From: Flavobacterium cerinum
GTDB taxonomy: Bacteria; Bacteroidota; Bacteroidia; Flavobacteriales; Flavobacteriaceae
Direction of reading: 5' to 3'
DNA length: 64,000 nucleotides
NCBI RefSeq assembly: GCF_024496085.1
Contig: NZ_CP101751.1
Coordinates: 3,410,001 to 3,474,000, forward strand
Shown here: positions 1-8,305 of the stretch, piece after piece
How the letters are laid out: every line of letters starts with the position of its first letter
How positions within the stretch are numbered: position 1 is the stretch's first letter
Position numbers and translations under genes: made by a program
Notes under the pieces: model-generated
Database searches by the model: none
Told to the model about the DNA's origin: nothing
What the model saw: the letters and a program-made list of their open reading frames with translations, nothing else

Positions 1-1069
1 CAAATTCTTTTGAAACTTCCAGCGCATTCTTTTTAAAGTTCAGTAATTTTTGATCGTCTGATAATATCGAAACGGCATTAGCTGCCATTTCCTGTACATT
101 TCCGACATCACTCAGATAACCGGAGTACCCTTGTCTGTTCACTTCAGGCAATCCACCGGAATTACTTGAAATCACCGGTACGCCACAAGCCATAGCTTCC
201 AATGCAGCCAATCCGAAACTTTCGGTCTCCGAAGGCAATAAGAACAAGTCGGAATAACACAAAATCTTATCGATCTCACTACTGTTTCCGAAGAAAATAA
301 CTTTATCGGTAATTCCCAGGTCATCACATAATTTCTCGGCAACTTCTTTTTCCGGTCCATCCCCTACCATCATTAATTTAGACGGGATTTCCTTTTGAAT
401 TTCGTTGAATATTTTTACGACATCCGGTATACGTTTTACTTTTCGGAAGTTACTGATATGTGTAATGATTTTTTCTTCTTTGGTTGCCATTAACGAACGA
501 TGACAAGGCGAATTTTCATCGATTCTGTTTTTATCTATTTCGATAAAGTTCGGAATAACCTCAATCTCTTTTTTAATATCAAAAAGACGGTAAGTTTCTT
601 CTCTCAGGCTATGAGAAACCGAAGTCACCACATCCGATTTATTGATACTGAAACACACAGCCGGTTTATAAAAAGGGTGGTTTCCTACCAAAGTAATATC
701 CGTTCCGTGAAGTGTCGTTACCATCGGAATACGGATTCCTTCATCTTCCAGCATTTTTTTTGCCATATAACCGGCATAGGCATGCGGAATAGCATAATGT
801 ACGTGTAAAAGTTCAATTTTATGCAGTTTTACCATGTCGACCAACTTACTGGACAATGCCAATTCGTAGGGTTGGTAATGAAATAAAGGGTATTCCGGTA
901 CGTGTACTTCGTGGTAATGAATATTTGGATTTAGTAAAGCCAGTCGAACCGGCTGACTATACGTTATAAAATGAATTTCGTGACCTCTCCGGGCCAGTTC
1001 CAGTCCGAGTTCAGTAGCCACTACACCACTACCTCCAAAGGTAGGATAACATACTATAGCAATTTTCAT
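1..1069 (-). CDS. bshA: N-acetyl-alpha-D-glucosaminyl L-malate synthase BshA (partial, C-terminus outside window)
   Basis: A GT-B fold family 4 glycosyltransferase, open at the window edge. 356 codons are visible; family members run to about 380, so roughly the last 20 residues are missing. The N-terminus MKIAIVCYPTFGGSGVVATE carries the glycine-rich donor loop typical of BshA. HVHYAIPHA and TLHGTDIT follow. Near the C-terminus SETESFGLAALEAMACG is the EX7E retaining-transferase motif. By family knowledge it joins UDP-GlcNAc to L-malate in the cytoplasm, the first step of bacillithiol synthesis, the main low-molecular-weight thiol of many Bacteroidota. No other bsh gene is next to it here. 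The start is the ATG at 1067-1069; the 83 bases upstream show no exact promoter match. Confidence 0.93.
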   Translation of the reverse strand, partial: MKIAIVCYPTFGGSGVVATELGLELARRGHEIHFITYSQPVRLALLNPNIHYHEVHVPEYPLFHYQPYELALSSKLVDMVKLHKIELLHVHYAIPHAYAGYMAKKMLEDEGIRIPMVTTLHGTDITLVGNHPFYKPAVCFSINKSDVVTSVSHSLREETYRLFDIKKEIEVIPNFIEIDKNRIDENSPCHRSLMATKEEKIITHISNFRKVKRIPDVVKIFNEIQKEIPSKLMMVGDGPEKEVAEKLCDDLGITDKVIFFGNSSEIDKILCYSDLFLLPSETESFGLAALEAMACGVPVISSNSGGLPEVNRQGYSGYLSDVGNVQEMAANAVSILSDDQKLLNFKKNALEVSKEF

Positions 1070-1152
1070 TATTCGTTTTTAAAAGTGAACTAAAGTACTG
1101 CAAAAAAGTAAGGTAATCCCGATTTTTAGATAAAATTAACGAAATGAAAAAG

Positions 1153-1608
1153 TTACCGTTTCAGCATCGTTTCATAGCGTAAAATCCAGTCTTCCACTGT
1201 CATTTTAGTAAAAAGTTCCGCTAATAAATCATATGGAATCGTATCCATTTTTTTAAATCGGATACAGCTTTTTCCCATGTCCAGTTTTGTTTTAACATGC
1301 TTCGGGTATTCGGATACAAACCAGTCATATAAATCCTTGTCTGCATAAATCCCCATATGGTAAACTGCAATAAAGTTCTTTTGAGAAGCCAAACCTAAAA
1401 ACGGAAGCGGTTGTTTCGGATCACAATGATATCCGTTCGGATAGGTTGTATGCGGAACCGAATACCCCATCATCCCATATCCCATTCCTTCCTGAAATCC
1501 TTCCGGCAAATTGGCTTTAATGATTTGTCGTAATTTCGTCATTGCCGATTTCCGATCGTCCGGTAATGTATCTAAATAGGCATCCGGTGTTGTTGCTGTT
1601 GACTGCAT
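1153..1608 (-). CDS. DUF1801 domain protein
   Basis: A 151-residue cytoplasmic protein of the DUF1801 (YdhG-like) family. Typical features are an N-terminal helix (PDDRKSAMTKLRQIIKANLP), then GFQEGMGYGMMGY, a central FLGLASQKNFIAVYHMGIY strand pair, and a C-terminal CIRFKKMDTIPYDLLAEL segment. Members resemble frataxin/CyaY-like folds and some are annotated as iron chaperones, but the biochemical role is not established. It lies 20 bases downstream of the GH3/serine hydrolase fusion on the same strand and may be read through from it. There is no signal peptide and no catalytic signature. Confidence 0.8.
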   Translation of the reverse strand: MQSTATTPDAYLDTLPDDRKSAMTKLRQIIKANLPEGFQEGMGYGMMGYSVPHTTYPNGYHCDPKQPLPFLGLASQKNFIAVYHMGIYADKDLYDWFVSEYPKHVKTKLDMGKSCIRFKKMDTIPYDLLAELFTKMTVEDWILRYETMLKR

Positions 1609-1628
1609 CTTTATCTGGTTTAGGTTTG

Positions 1629-4538
1629 TTAGTCGGTAATCGCTTCGTAAATTACTTTCTGAATATCTTCCCGAATATTTTCTTTTGAAAGTTTATTCAC
1701 TGTACTTTCCGGAAAAGTTCTGTTGGACAGAAAAACATATACGATTTCCTTATCCGGATCAGCCCAGGCCATTGTTCCTGTAAATCCGGTATGCCCGAAA
1801 CTCGTCATCGACACACAACCGCAGGTCGGTCCTTCTTTTCCGAGTTGTGGTTTATCAAACCCGATTCCTCTTCTGTTTCCTTCTTTACAAAAAGCACAAT
1901 TGTTGAATTCATCAAATGTTTTCTCCGAAAAATACTGATGGTTTCCGTAGTTTCCTTTTTGTAAATACATCTGCATCATTTTGGCTACGTCCATTGCATT
2001 GGCAAATAAACCGGCATGTCCCGCTACACCATCCTGCATTGCTGCCCCCATATCATGAACATATCCCTGTACTTTCGTATAACGGAAATAATTGTCTTTC
2101 TCCGTTGGCGGGATAATATCCATATCCATTTTACGTAACGGATTATACGTCATCGTAGCAGCACCTAATGGTGTATAAAAAGCCGTATCACTTAAAACAT
2201 CTAATGTTTTATGGGTTGTTTTTTCCAGGTAATCTTTTAGGATAATAAATGAAAAATCGCTGTATTTATATTCTTTTTTAGGCAATAGCTTACTATCTGC
2301 AATTCTTTTAACAATCGTATCCGAATAGTCTTTTCTGAGATAAAGATTTTCTGAAACCTGAAGCGGGAAATCCGGAGAATAGGTATAGCGATAGTATTTT
2401 TTAGACGGATGTTTGGTACTGTCTAAAGTAGCCTGATAAAACGGAATCCAGGCCTGGAAACGCGCCTGATGCGTCAACATATCCTTTAATGTGATGTTTT
2501 TCTTATCCGTATTTGCAAAAACCGGCAGCATATTTCCAAGTTTGGTATCCATGTCGATCTTTTTCTTATCATATAATTGCATGATATTTGGCAATGTCGA
2601 TAAGATTTTTGTCAATGATGCCAGATCATATACGTCCTGATTGGTTACTTTATCTGTATTTTTATAATCGCGGTAACCGAATGATTTCTGATAAAAAACC
2701 TTCCCTCTTCTCGCTACAACGATTTGTAAACCGGGTGTCATTTTTCCGTCAATTGCTTTTTGCGCCAACTTATCAATCCTGGCTAATATTTCCGGATTCA
2801 TTCCTACATTTTGCGGCGTTGTAAATCCAAGTCGGTTGCTTTTTTGTGTCCTTAGACCATCATTTACCTTAAAAGAATTATTAATCGAAACCGGTAATTT
2901 TCCTTTTGCTCCGATACCTCCAAAAATGGTTTCCGCTGCTACTGTCTGTGCAATATCATTGTTCTGATAGGCCAATACGACACTTTTAAAGATATTAAAA
3001 TTATCGATCGACAATAAGGTATACGGTTTTGCAAAAACGGTTAATATCACATTATTATTCGAAGCAATCAGACTTAACATTGACAATTCCTTTTGCGTGA
3101 AATCGTGTTTTTTCCACGCACCGTCCGCCTTATGGAATCCCACAATTACTTTGGTATAACTTTTCAGCTGTTCCAACATCAACGGAACAGTATCCAACGG
3201 TATATTCGTAACCGGTGCATACGTTCGCAATGTATTCAGGAAAGCATCATTTTTATCGTCTCCTAACTTAATATAGGCTATCTGTTCATTCTCCAGTTCA
3301 CCGATCGGTAGTTCGTTATCTGTATTTTTCAATACTGTAACCGCATTTTCATATAACTGATAATTCAAATCGTCATATTCCGGTGCATTCAGATCTTTTA
3401 CCAGATTATTCATATCGATCGGCTTGTAATGATTTAATCCGATTCGGTATTTATACTTCAGGATTTTTTTTACAGAATATTCGATACGTTCGTCTGACAG
3501 TATGGAATCGTTATAGGCCTGACAGAATTTTTCGATCGCCACCGGCACATTTTCGGCAAATAAAAGAATATCATTTCCGGCTAAAAAAGCTTCCAGATCG
3601 ATATCTCCCGGTTGTTTAAAATTACTGGCGCCTTTCATATTCAGGGCATCCGTAAAGATTAATCCGTCAAAGTCCAGTTTCTTTTTCAGCACATTGGTTA
3701 CGACTTCATAAGAAATAGAACTCGGATAATTCGATCGTGGTTCTAAACTCGGTACATTTAAATGCGCGACCATTACACTGGCCAATCCTTCCCTAAATAG
3801 TCTTTTATAGGGATAAAATTCTACATCTTCCAGCTGTTCGCGTGTAAAGTTTACTAGCGGTAAGGTATAATGAGAGTCGTTTTCTGTAGCTCCGTGTCCC
3901 GGAAAGTGTTTTCCGGTTGCATATACATTTTCACTTTGAATTCCTTTCATCAGTGCCAATGCTCTTTTAGTTACATTTTCTTTATTTTCACCGAAAGAAC
4001 GATTTCCGATAATCGGGTTTTTCGGATTCGTGTTGATGTCCAATACCGGTGCAAAATTAAAGTGCAATCCCATTCTACGTGCCTGAATGGCCATTTGCTG
4101 GCCCATTTTTTCGATCAGTTTCAAATCCTGAATCGCACCCAATGTCATATTCCACGGATAGCGATAGGTTGAATCCAAACGCATGCTCAATCCCCATTCG
4201 GCATCAATTCCCATAAACAACGGTACTTTTGCCTTCGACTGGTAATAGTTGGTTAGTTTCGCCTGACGAACCGGACCTCCCTGAAAGAAGATTAATCCAC
4301 CCACACCATAGTCTGTTACGAGTTTTTCTACCGATTTAACATGAGCTGCATCCTTATTTGAATAAGCAGCAACCATAAACAATTGTCCCAGTTTTTCTTC
4401 AAAATTCAGGTTGCTGTAAATACTGTCCACCCATTTCTTTTCTCTTTCCTCAGAATAGTCGGAAACAGGTTTCGGGCTTTGTGCAAAAACAAACGGACCA
4501 ATTAATAACAGTAGAAAAACCAGGTATCTCATTAACAT
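1629..4538 (-). CDS. Exported glycoside hydrolase family 3 / beta-lactamase-like serine hydrolase fusion
   Basis: A 969-residue exported two-enzyme protein. Residues 1-20 are a signal peptide ending FVFAQ; a second ATG two codons later is an equally possible start. Residues about 35-370 form a GH3 N-terminal domain of the NagZ type: KHFPGHGATENDSH (210-223) is the hallmark loop with its general acid/base His/Asp pair, and Asp297 in IFTDALN is the expected nucleophile. Residues 400-560 look like the GH3 C-terminal sandwich. From about 580 a class C beta-lactamase-like domain follows with SLTK (641-644) and YSD (759-761) as the SxxK and YxN-type motifs. By family, GH3 would release beta-N-acetylglucosamine from muropeptides and the second domain could act as a peptidase or esterase. 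The arrangement is known in Bacteroidota. Confidence 0.9.
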   Translation of the reverse strand: MLMRYLVFLLLLIGPFVFAQSPKPVSDYSEEREKKWVDSIYSNLNFEEKLGQLFMVAAYSNKDAAHVKSVEKLVTDYGVGGLIFFQGGPVRQAKLTNYYQSKAKVPLFMGIDAEWGLSMRLDSTYRYPWNMTLGAIQDLKLIEKMGQQMAIQARRMGLHFNFAPVLDINTNPKNPIIGNRSFGENKENVTKRALALMKGIQSENVYATGKHFPGHGATENDSHYTLPLVNFTREQLEDVEFYPYKRLFREGLASVMVAHLNVPSLEPRSNYPSSISYEVVTNVLKKKLDFDGLIFTDALNMKGASNFKQPGDIDLEAFLAGNDILLFAENVPVAIEKFCQAYNDSILSDERIEYSVKKILKYKYRIGLNHYKPIDMNNLVKDLNAPEYDDLNYQLYENAVTVLKNTDNELPIGELENEQIAYIKLGDDKNDAFLNTLRTYAPVTNIPLDTVPLMLEQLKSYTKVIVGFHKADGAWKKHDFTQKELSMLSLIASNNNVILTVFAKPYTLLSIDNFNIFKSVVLAYQNNDIAQTVAAETIFGGIGAKGKLPVSINNSFKVNDGLRTQKSNRLGFTTPQNVGMNPEILARIDKLAQKAIDGKMTPGLQIVVARRGKVFYQKSFGYRDYKNTDKVTNQDVYDLASLTKILSTLPNIMQLYDKKKIDMDTKLGNMLPVFANTDKKNITLKDMLTHQARFQAWIPFYQATLDSTKHPSKKYYRYTYSPDFPLQVSENLYLRKDYSDTIVKRIADSKLLPKKEYKYSDFSFIILKDYLEKTTHKTLDVLSDTAFYTPLGAATMTYNPLRKMDMDIIPPTEKDNYFRYTKVQGYVHDMGAAMQDGVAGHAGLFANAMDVAKMMQMYLQKGNYGNHQYFSEKTFDEFNNCAFCKEGNRRGIGFDKPQLGKEGPTCGCVSMTSFGHTGFTGTMAWADPDKEIVYVFLSNRTFPESTVNKLSKENIREDIQKVIYEAITD

Positions 4539-4549
4539 AATTTTTTAAA

Positions 4550-4590
4550 TAAATAAAATCATCATGCACCGTTTGCACATGATGATTTTA
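4550..4590 (-). terminator. Hairpin terminator after the 4614-5096 gene
   Basis: A 12-bp perfect inverted repeat (4555-4566 with 4578-4589, arms AAAATCATCATG) followed on the minus strand by a T/A-rich run. It sits 24 bases past the stop of the upstream gene and separates that cluster from the GH3 fusion. Confidence 0.7.
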
Positions 4591-4613
4591 CACTAATCTA
4601 TTTTATTTTTTAT

Positions 4614-5096
4614 TTAAAAGAAGCGACTGTGCCAGCTTTCATTTGCCGGAACTTCCCAAAACTCCTTCCATTCACCGATTGTATTCACTAAATTATTGAA
4701 AACAACGGTATTTCCGGACACGGCTTTTTCTTTAGCCATCTTCTTAAACTCAATCAAAGGCTTATGAGCGATAAACTCACCTAATCGGAAAGTTACATTC
4801 ATTTTATCCAGGAGGTCAATCTCATATTTTTTCTCCAAATCCTGAATAAACTGAACCGAAGCGTCGATCGAACAACCTGAGGCGGCATGTATTTCCTGAT
4901 TCACCGCTAATATGATAAAGCGGTTATAACGGGTTATAAACGATGCCTCTAATCCTGTTCCGTGAGCTGCCCAATTTGATACAAAGTTTTCTAAAGCGGC
5001 TTCAATTTCCTGAAGCTCTTCGTCAGTTAATTTTCGGTTGGCCTGATAAATCCAAATACGGGATTCTTCGGGCATGGTATCAAAAGGTACGTACAT
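4614..5096 (-). CDS. Conserved flavobacterial protein, often mislabelled ABC transporter ATPase
   Basis: A 160-residue soluble protein. It has no Walker A, Walker B or ABC signature, so the database label of ABC transporter ATPase that such proteins often carry is not supported. Visible blocks are RIWIYQANRKLTDEELQEIE, WAAHGTGLEASF, FIILAVNQEIHAASGCSID and the C-terminal WEVPANESWHSRFF. A single conserved-looking Cys sits in the GCSID block. The start is 2 bases after the stop of the CCG Fe-S protein, so the two are almost certainly co-transcribed and perhaps translationally coupled. That suggests a role linked to the Fe-S electron-transfer pair. Function unknown. Confidence 0.75.
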   Translation of the reverse strand: MYVPFDTMPEESRIWIYQANRKLTDEELQEIEAALENFVSNWAAHGTGLEASFITRYNRFIILAVNQEIHAASGCSIDASVQFIQDLEKKYEIDLLDKMNVTFRLGEFIAHKPLIEFKKMAKEKAVSGNTVVFNNLVNTIGEWKEFWEVPANESWHSRFF

Positions 5097-5098
5097 AA

Positions 5099-5890
5099 TT
5101 ATAAATCTTTGGCATTAGCGATTAATTCTGCCACGTCCATTACTTTAATTTCATGTTCTTTTTCCTTAAACTTCACGCCATCGGTTAACATGGTATTACA
5201 GAACGGGCAACCGGCCGCTATAATTTCCGGTTGTGTTTCCAGCGCATCTTCCGTACGCTCTACATTTATATCTTTATTTCCTTTTTCAGGTTCTTTAAAC
5301 ATCTGCGCACCACCGGCTCCGCAACATAATCCGTTAGCACGGGAACGTTTCATTTCTACTAATTCGGCGTCCAGTTTCTGAATCAGGTCACGAGGTGCTT
5401 CGTAAACATTATTCGCACGTCCTAAATAACACGGATCATGGAATGTGATTTTCTTCCCTTTAAACTGCCCTCCTTCAATGGTTAAACGTCCGTCATCTAA
5501 CAATGATTTCAGGAATTGGGTATGGTGTACTACTTCATAGCTTCCTCCTAATTCCGGGTATTCATTTTTGATGGTATTGAAACAATGCGGACATGCTGTT
5601 ACTACTTTTTTTACTTCGTAAGCATTCATTACTTCAATATTCATCATGGCCTGCATCTGAAACAGGAATTCGTTTCCTGCTCTTTTTGCCGGATCACCGG
5701 TACAACTTTCTTCTGTTCCTAAAACAGCAAAAGAAACGTTGGCCTGGTTTAATATCTTTACAAACGCTTTGGTTATTTTTTTCGCTCTATCGTCAAAACT
5801 TCCCGAACAGCCAACCCAAAACAGGACTTCCGGCTGCTTTCCTTCGGCCATCATTTCGGCCATTGTAGGAACTACTAAATTTGCTGACAT
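5099..5890 (-). CDS. (Fe-S)-binding protein with two CCG cysteine-rich domains (HdrB/GlpC/LutA type)
   Basis: A 263-residue soluble protein. Two CCG-type cysteine-rich units are visible: Cys28, Cys63, Cys100 and Cys103 (TACPHCFNT), then Cys154 (HDPCYLGR), Cys189-190 (GLCCGAGG) and Cys228/231 (AGCPFCNTM). In HdrB, GlpC and LutA these motifs bind unusual Fe-S clusters. The gene lies 43 bases downstream of the membrane 4Fe-4S protein and 2 bases upstream of the small conserved gene, an arrangement fitting a respiratory or heterodisulfide-reductase-like electron-transfer unit. Donor and acceptor are not evident from sequence. Confidence 0.88.
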   Translation of the reverse strand: MSANLVVPTMAEMMAEGKQPEVLFWVGCSGSFDDRAKKITKAFVKILNQANVSFAVLGTEESCTGDPAKRAGNEFLFQMQAMMNIEVMNAYEVKKVVTACPHCFNTIKNEYPELGGSYEVVHHTQFLKSLLDDGRLTIEGGQFKGKKITFHDPCYLGRANNVYEAPRDLIQKLDAELVEMKRSRANGLCCGAGGAQMFKEPEKGNKDINVERTEDALETQPEIIAAGCPFCNTMLTDGVKFKEKEHEIKVMDVAELIANAKDL

Positions 5891-5933
5891 ATCTTTTATA
5901 CTAGTTGCAATACTGCAATGTTTGTTTTTTTAA

Positions 5934-7262
5934 TTAGTTTTCGTCTTTCCAGTTTAAACGGTCCATCTGGTTATACTGCCATGGTGCTCCGTTGTTTTCG
6001 ATGTTAGTCATCATGTTGTTCAATTCCATCGGAGCGGCACTTTGTTCCATCACCAAATATCTTCTCATATCCATAATAATGGAAAGCGGACTGATATTTA
6101 CCGGACATTCTTCCACACAAGCGTTACATGATGTACATGCCCAAAGTTCTTCTGTTGTAATATAGTCGTTTAACAACGATTTACCATCCGGAACAAATAC
6201 ACCTTGATTAGCATCGATATTTTTCCCTACTTCGTCAATACGATCACGGGTATCCATCATAATTTTTCTCGGTGACAGTTTTTTACCGGTTTGATTGGCC
6301 GGACATGATGACGTACAACGTCCGCATTCCGTACAAGTGTAGGCATTTAGCAACTGAACCCAATTCAAATCCTGCACATCACTGGCTCCGAATTTGGAAT
6401 GTACCGGCTCTTCTCCTGCCGGTGGTGCAGCAAACGGATCGGCATTAGGATCCATCATTAATTTTACCTCTTTTGTTACCGATTCTAAATTATCAAACTG
6501 ACCTTGCGGTTTCAGATTGGCAAAATAAGTATTCGGGAAAGCTAAAAGGATATGTAAATGTTTTGAATAGTATAAGTAATTCAGGAATACAAGGATACCC
6601 ACGATATGTAACCACCAAGAAGCTCTTTCGATTAACACGACTGCGCTTACTGACATTCCGTTAAAAACCGGTGCGATAAACTGAGAAACCGGAAAAGCAC
6701 CCGCCTGATGATAATGACTTACACCTAATGTTTGTAAATGCAAATCGGATGCATTTAAAACCAGGAATAAAACCATTAATACCGTTTCAAAGTATAGAAT
6801 GTTGTTGGCATCACTTTTTGGCCATCCTTTTAAATCGTTACTGATAAAACGTTTTAATTTGATGATATTTCTTCGAATCCAGAATGTTGCAATTGCTACA
6901 ATTACCATAAAGGCCAAAACTTCGAAAGATCCGATCAATACATTATAAAGTCCGCCCATAAAGGAGAAAACTCTGTGTGTACCGAACAAACCGTCAATCA
7001 GGATTTCCAATACTTCAATATTGATAATGATGAATCCTAAATAGACTATGATGTGTAATATACCGGCAACCGGTCTTTTTACCATTTTAGATTGTCCTAA
7101 AGCAATCATAGCCATATTTCGCCATCTTTCTTTCGGATTATCCGTACGATCTACATCTTGTCCTAATTTAATGTTACGGATCAGCTTCTTTACATTTCTT
7201 ACGAAATAGCCGATTCCTAAAACAAGGATAATGGCAAACAGTATATTGTCTAAATAACTCAT
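5934..7262 (-). CDS. Membrane-anchored 4Fe-4S dicluster protein (HdrD/DsrK-like electron transfer)
   Basis: A 442-residue protein with an N-terminal membrane half and a C-terminal ferredoxin-like half. Hydrophobic segments lie at about 5-22, 66-88, 103-128, 157-172, 203-215 and 217-233. Histidines in or near them (e.g. His70, His219) could ligate haem as in NarI-like subunits, but this is inference. Two clusters are clear: C310xxCxxCxxxC320-P and C376xxCxxCxxxC386-P. Family knowledge suggests quinone-linked electron transfer with the CCG protein encoded 43 bases downstream. mlaD ends 18 bases upstream, so envelope and redox genes may share a transcript. Confidence 0.85.
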   Translation of the reverse strand: MSYLDNILFAIILVLGIGYFVRNVKKLIRNIKLGQDVDRTDNPKERWRNMAMIALGQSKMVKRPVAGILHIIVYLGFIIINIEVLEILIDGLFGTHRVFSFMGGLYNVLIGSFEVLAFMVIVAIATFWIRRNIIKLKRFISNDLKGWPKSDANNILYFETVLMVLFLVLNASDLHLQTLGVSHYHQAGAFPVSQFIAPVFNGMSVSAVVLIERASWWLHIVGILVFLNYLYYSKHLHILLAFPNTYFANLKPQGQFDNLESVTKEVKLMMDPNADPFAAPPAGEEPVHSKFGASDVQDLNWVQLLNAYTCTECGRCTSSCPANQTGKKLSPRKIMMDTRDRIDEVGKNIDANQGVFVPDGKSLLNDYITTEELWACTSCNACVEECPVNISPLSIIMDMRRYLVMEQSAAPMELNNMMTNIENNGAPWQYNQMDRLNWKDEN

Positions 7263-7280
7263 ATTAAGTATGATTAACGC

Positions 7281-8249
7281 TTATTGTTTTGGTTCTGTTG
7301 TTGTTTTCTCTTCTTCCGGTGCCACATAAGGAGCTGCTTTTTTTCCGAATAAAGAGAAATGTACATAACGTTTCGGGTTTAGTTTCATATCCCCTAACAG
7401 CAATTCCAGTTGTTTGGAAGCTCCTGCCAGATTTTTATACATGGCATCATCTTTCAGCAATTTACCCATTGATCCTTTTCCGGCTTGTAAATCGTTCATG
7501 ATTTTATCCACATTGGCCAATGTTGTCTCCAGATTTTTCACCGTTTTACCGATGTTGGCTTTAGCCAAAGAATCTGACATTTTTGCAAAATTGGTTGATA
7601 CCTTATCGATATTCGTGATTGTATGATCCAGTTTTCCTTTATTATCAGCTAACAAGTGGTTTACATTTACAGAAGCCGCACTGAAATTGGTCATCGTTTT
7701 ATTTAACTCAGCCAACGTATTTTTCAGGTTCGCTTGTGTTTGCGCATCCATTACATTGTTAATATTGTTCAGCAAAACATCTGTGCTTTCCAATACTTTA
7801 GTTAGTTTTTCCTGAATCGGAGCCAGTTTATCTTCCAATTTCGCGGTTAACCCCTGTTTTACATCGGCTTTTAAATAATCGCCGGATTGTGCCAGATTGG
7901 TATCTTTAAAATCAGGAAGAATCGCAATTTGTTTTCCTCCGATAAAGCCCGGTTCATAAATACTCGCCACGCTTGATTTTGAAATAGCAAAATCGTTTTT
8001 AATTTGCATTTCCACCAGTAATTTACCGGTTCCCGGCTGGATTTCGATAGCTGCTATTTTACCTACCACCAGTCCGTTTATAGTTACAGCCGCAGAAGGA
8101 GACAAACCTTCTACGTTATCATATACAACATAAAATTTACGATTGGAATCAAAAAGATTTTTTCCTTTAAGGAAACTATAACCCCATAAACATACCAATA
8201 TAGAGGTAATGACTAAAATTGCTGTTTTTACTTCTCTAGTTATTTTCAA
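7281..8249 (-). CDS. MlaD-like MCE domain protein
   Basis: A 322-residue protein with one N-terminal membrane anchor (about residues 9-26, ending before SFLKGKNLF) and an MCE domain at about 37-115 (YDNVEGLSPSAAVTINGLVV then GKIAAIEIQPGTGKL). A long helical region follows with repeated ISNVxK/NLExTLANVDK patterns (about 150-285), the usual MCE tail that forms a helical barrel. By family it is the periplasmic substrate-binding part of a lipid transporter between inner and outer membrane. The mlaE/mlaF partners are not in the window. It sits between the amidase and the Fe-S genes, and a -7 element lies 20 bases upstream. Confidence 0.88.
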   Translation of the reverse strand: MKITREVKTAILVITSILVCLWGYSFLKGKNLFDSNRKFYVVYDNVEGLSPSAAVTINGLVVGKIAAIEIQPGTGKLLVEMQIKNDFAISKSSVASIYEPGFIGGKQIAILPDFKDTNLAQSGDYLKADVKQGLTAKLEDKLAPIQEKLTKVLESTDVLLNNINNVMDAQTQANLKNTLAELNKTMTNFSAASVNVNHLLADNKGKLDHTITNIDKVSTNFAKMSDSLAKANIGKTVKNLETTLANVDKIMNDLQAGKGSMGKLLKDDAMYKNLAGASKQLELLLGDMKLNPKRYVHFSLFGKKAAPYVAPEEEKTTTEPKQ

Positions 8250-8268
8250 AATTCAAATATTTAATGAG

Positions 8269-8276
8269 CAAAATTA
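8269..8276 (-). promoter_or_regulatory. -7 promoter element upstream of the MCE gene
   Basis: TAATTTTG on the minus strand fits the Bacteroidota TAnnTTTG element and lies 20 bases before the MCE start. No clear -33 TTTG was found. Confidence 0.45.
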
Positions 8277-8305
8277 AAAATAAATATTTTACCTACAGTA
8301 TTTAT

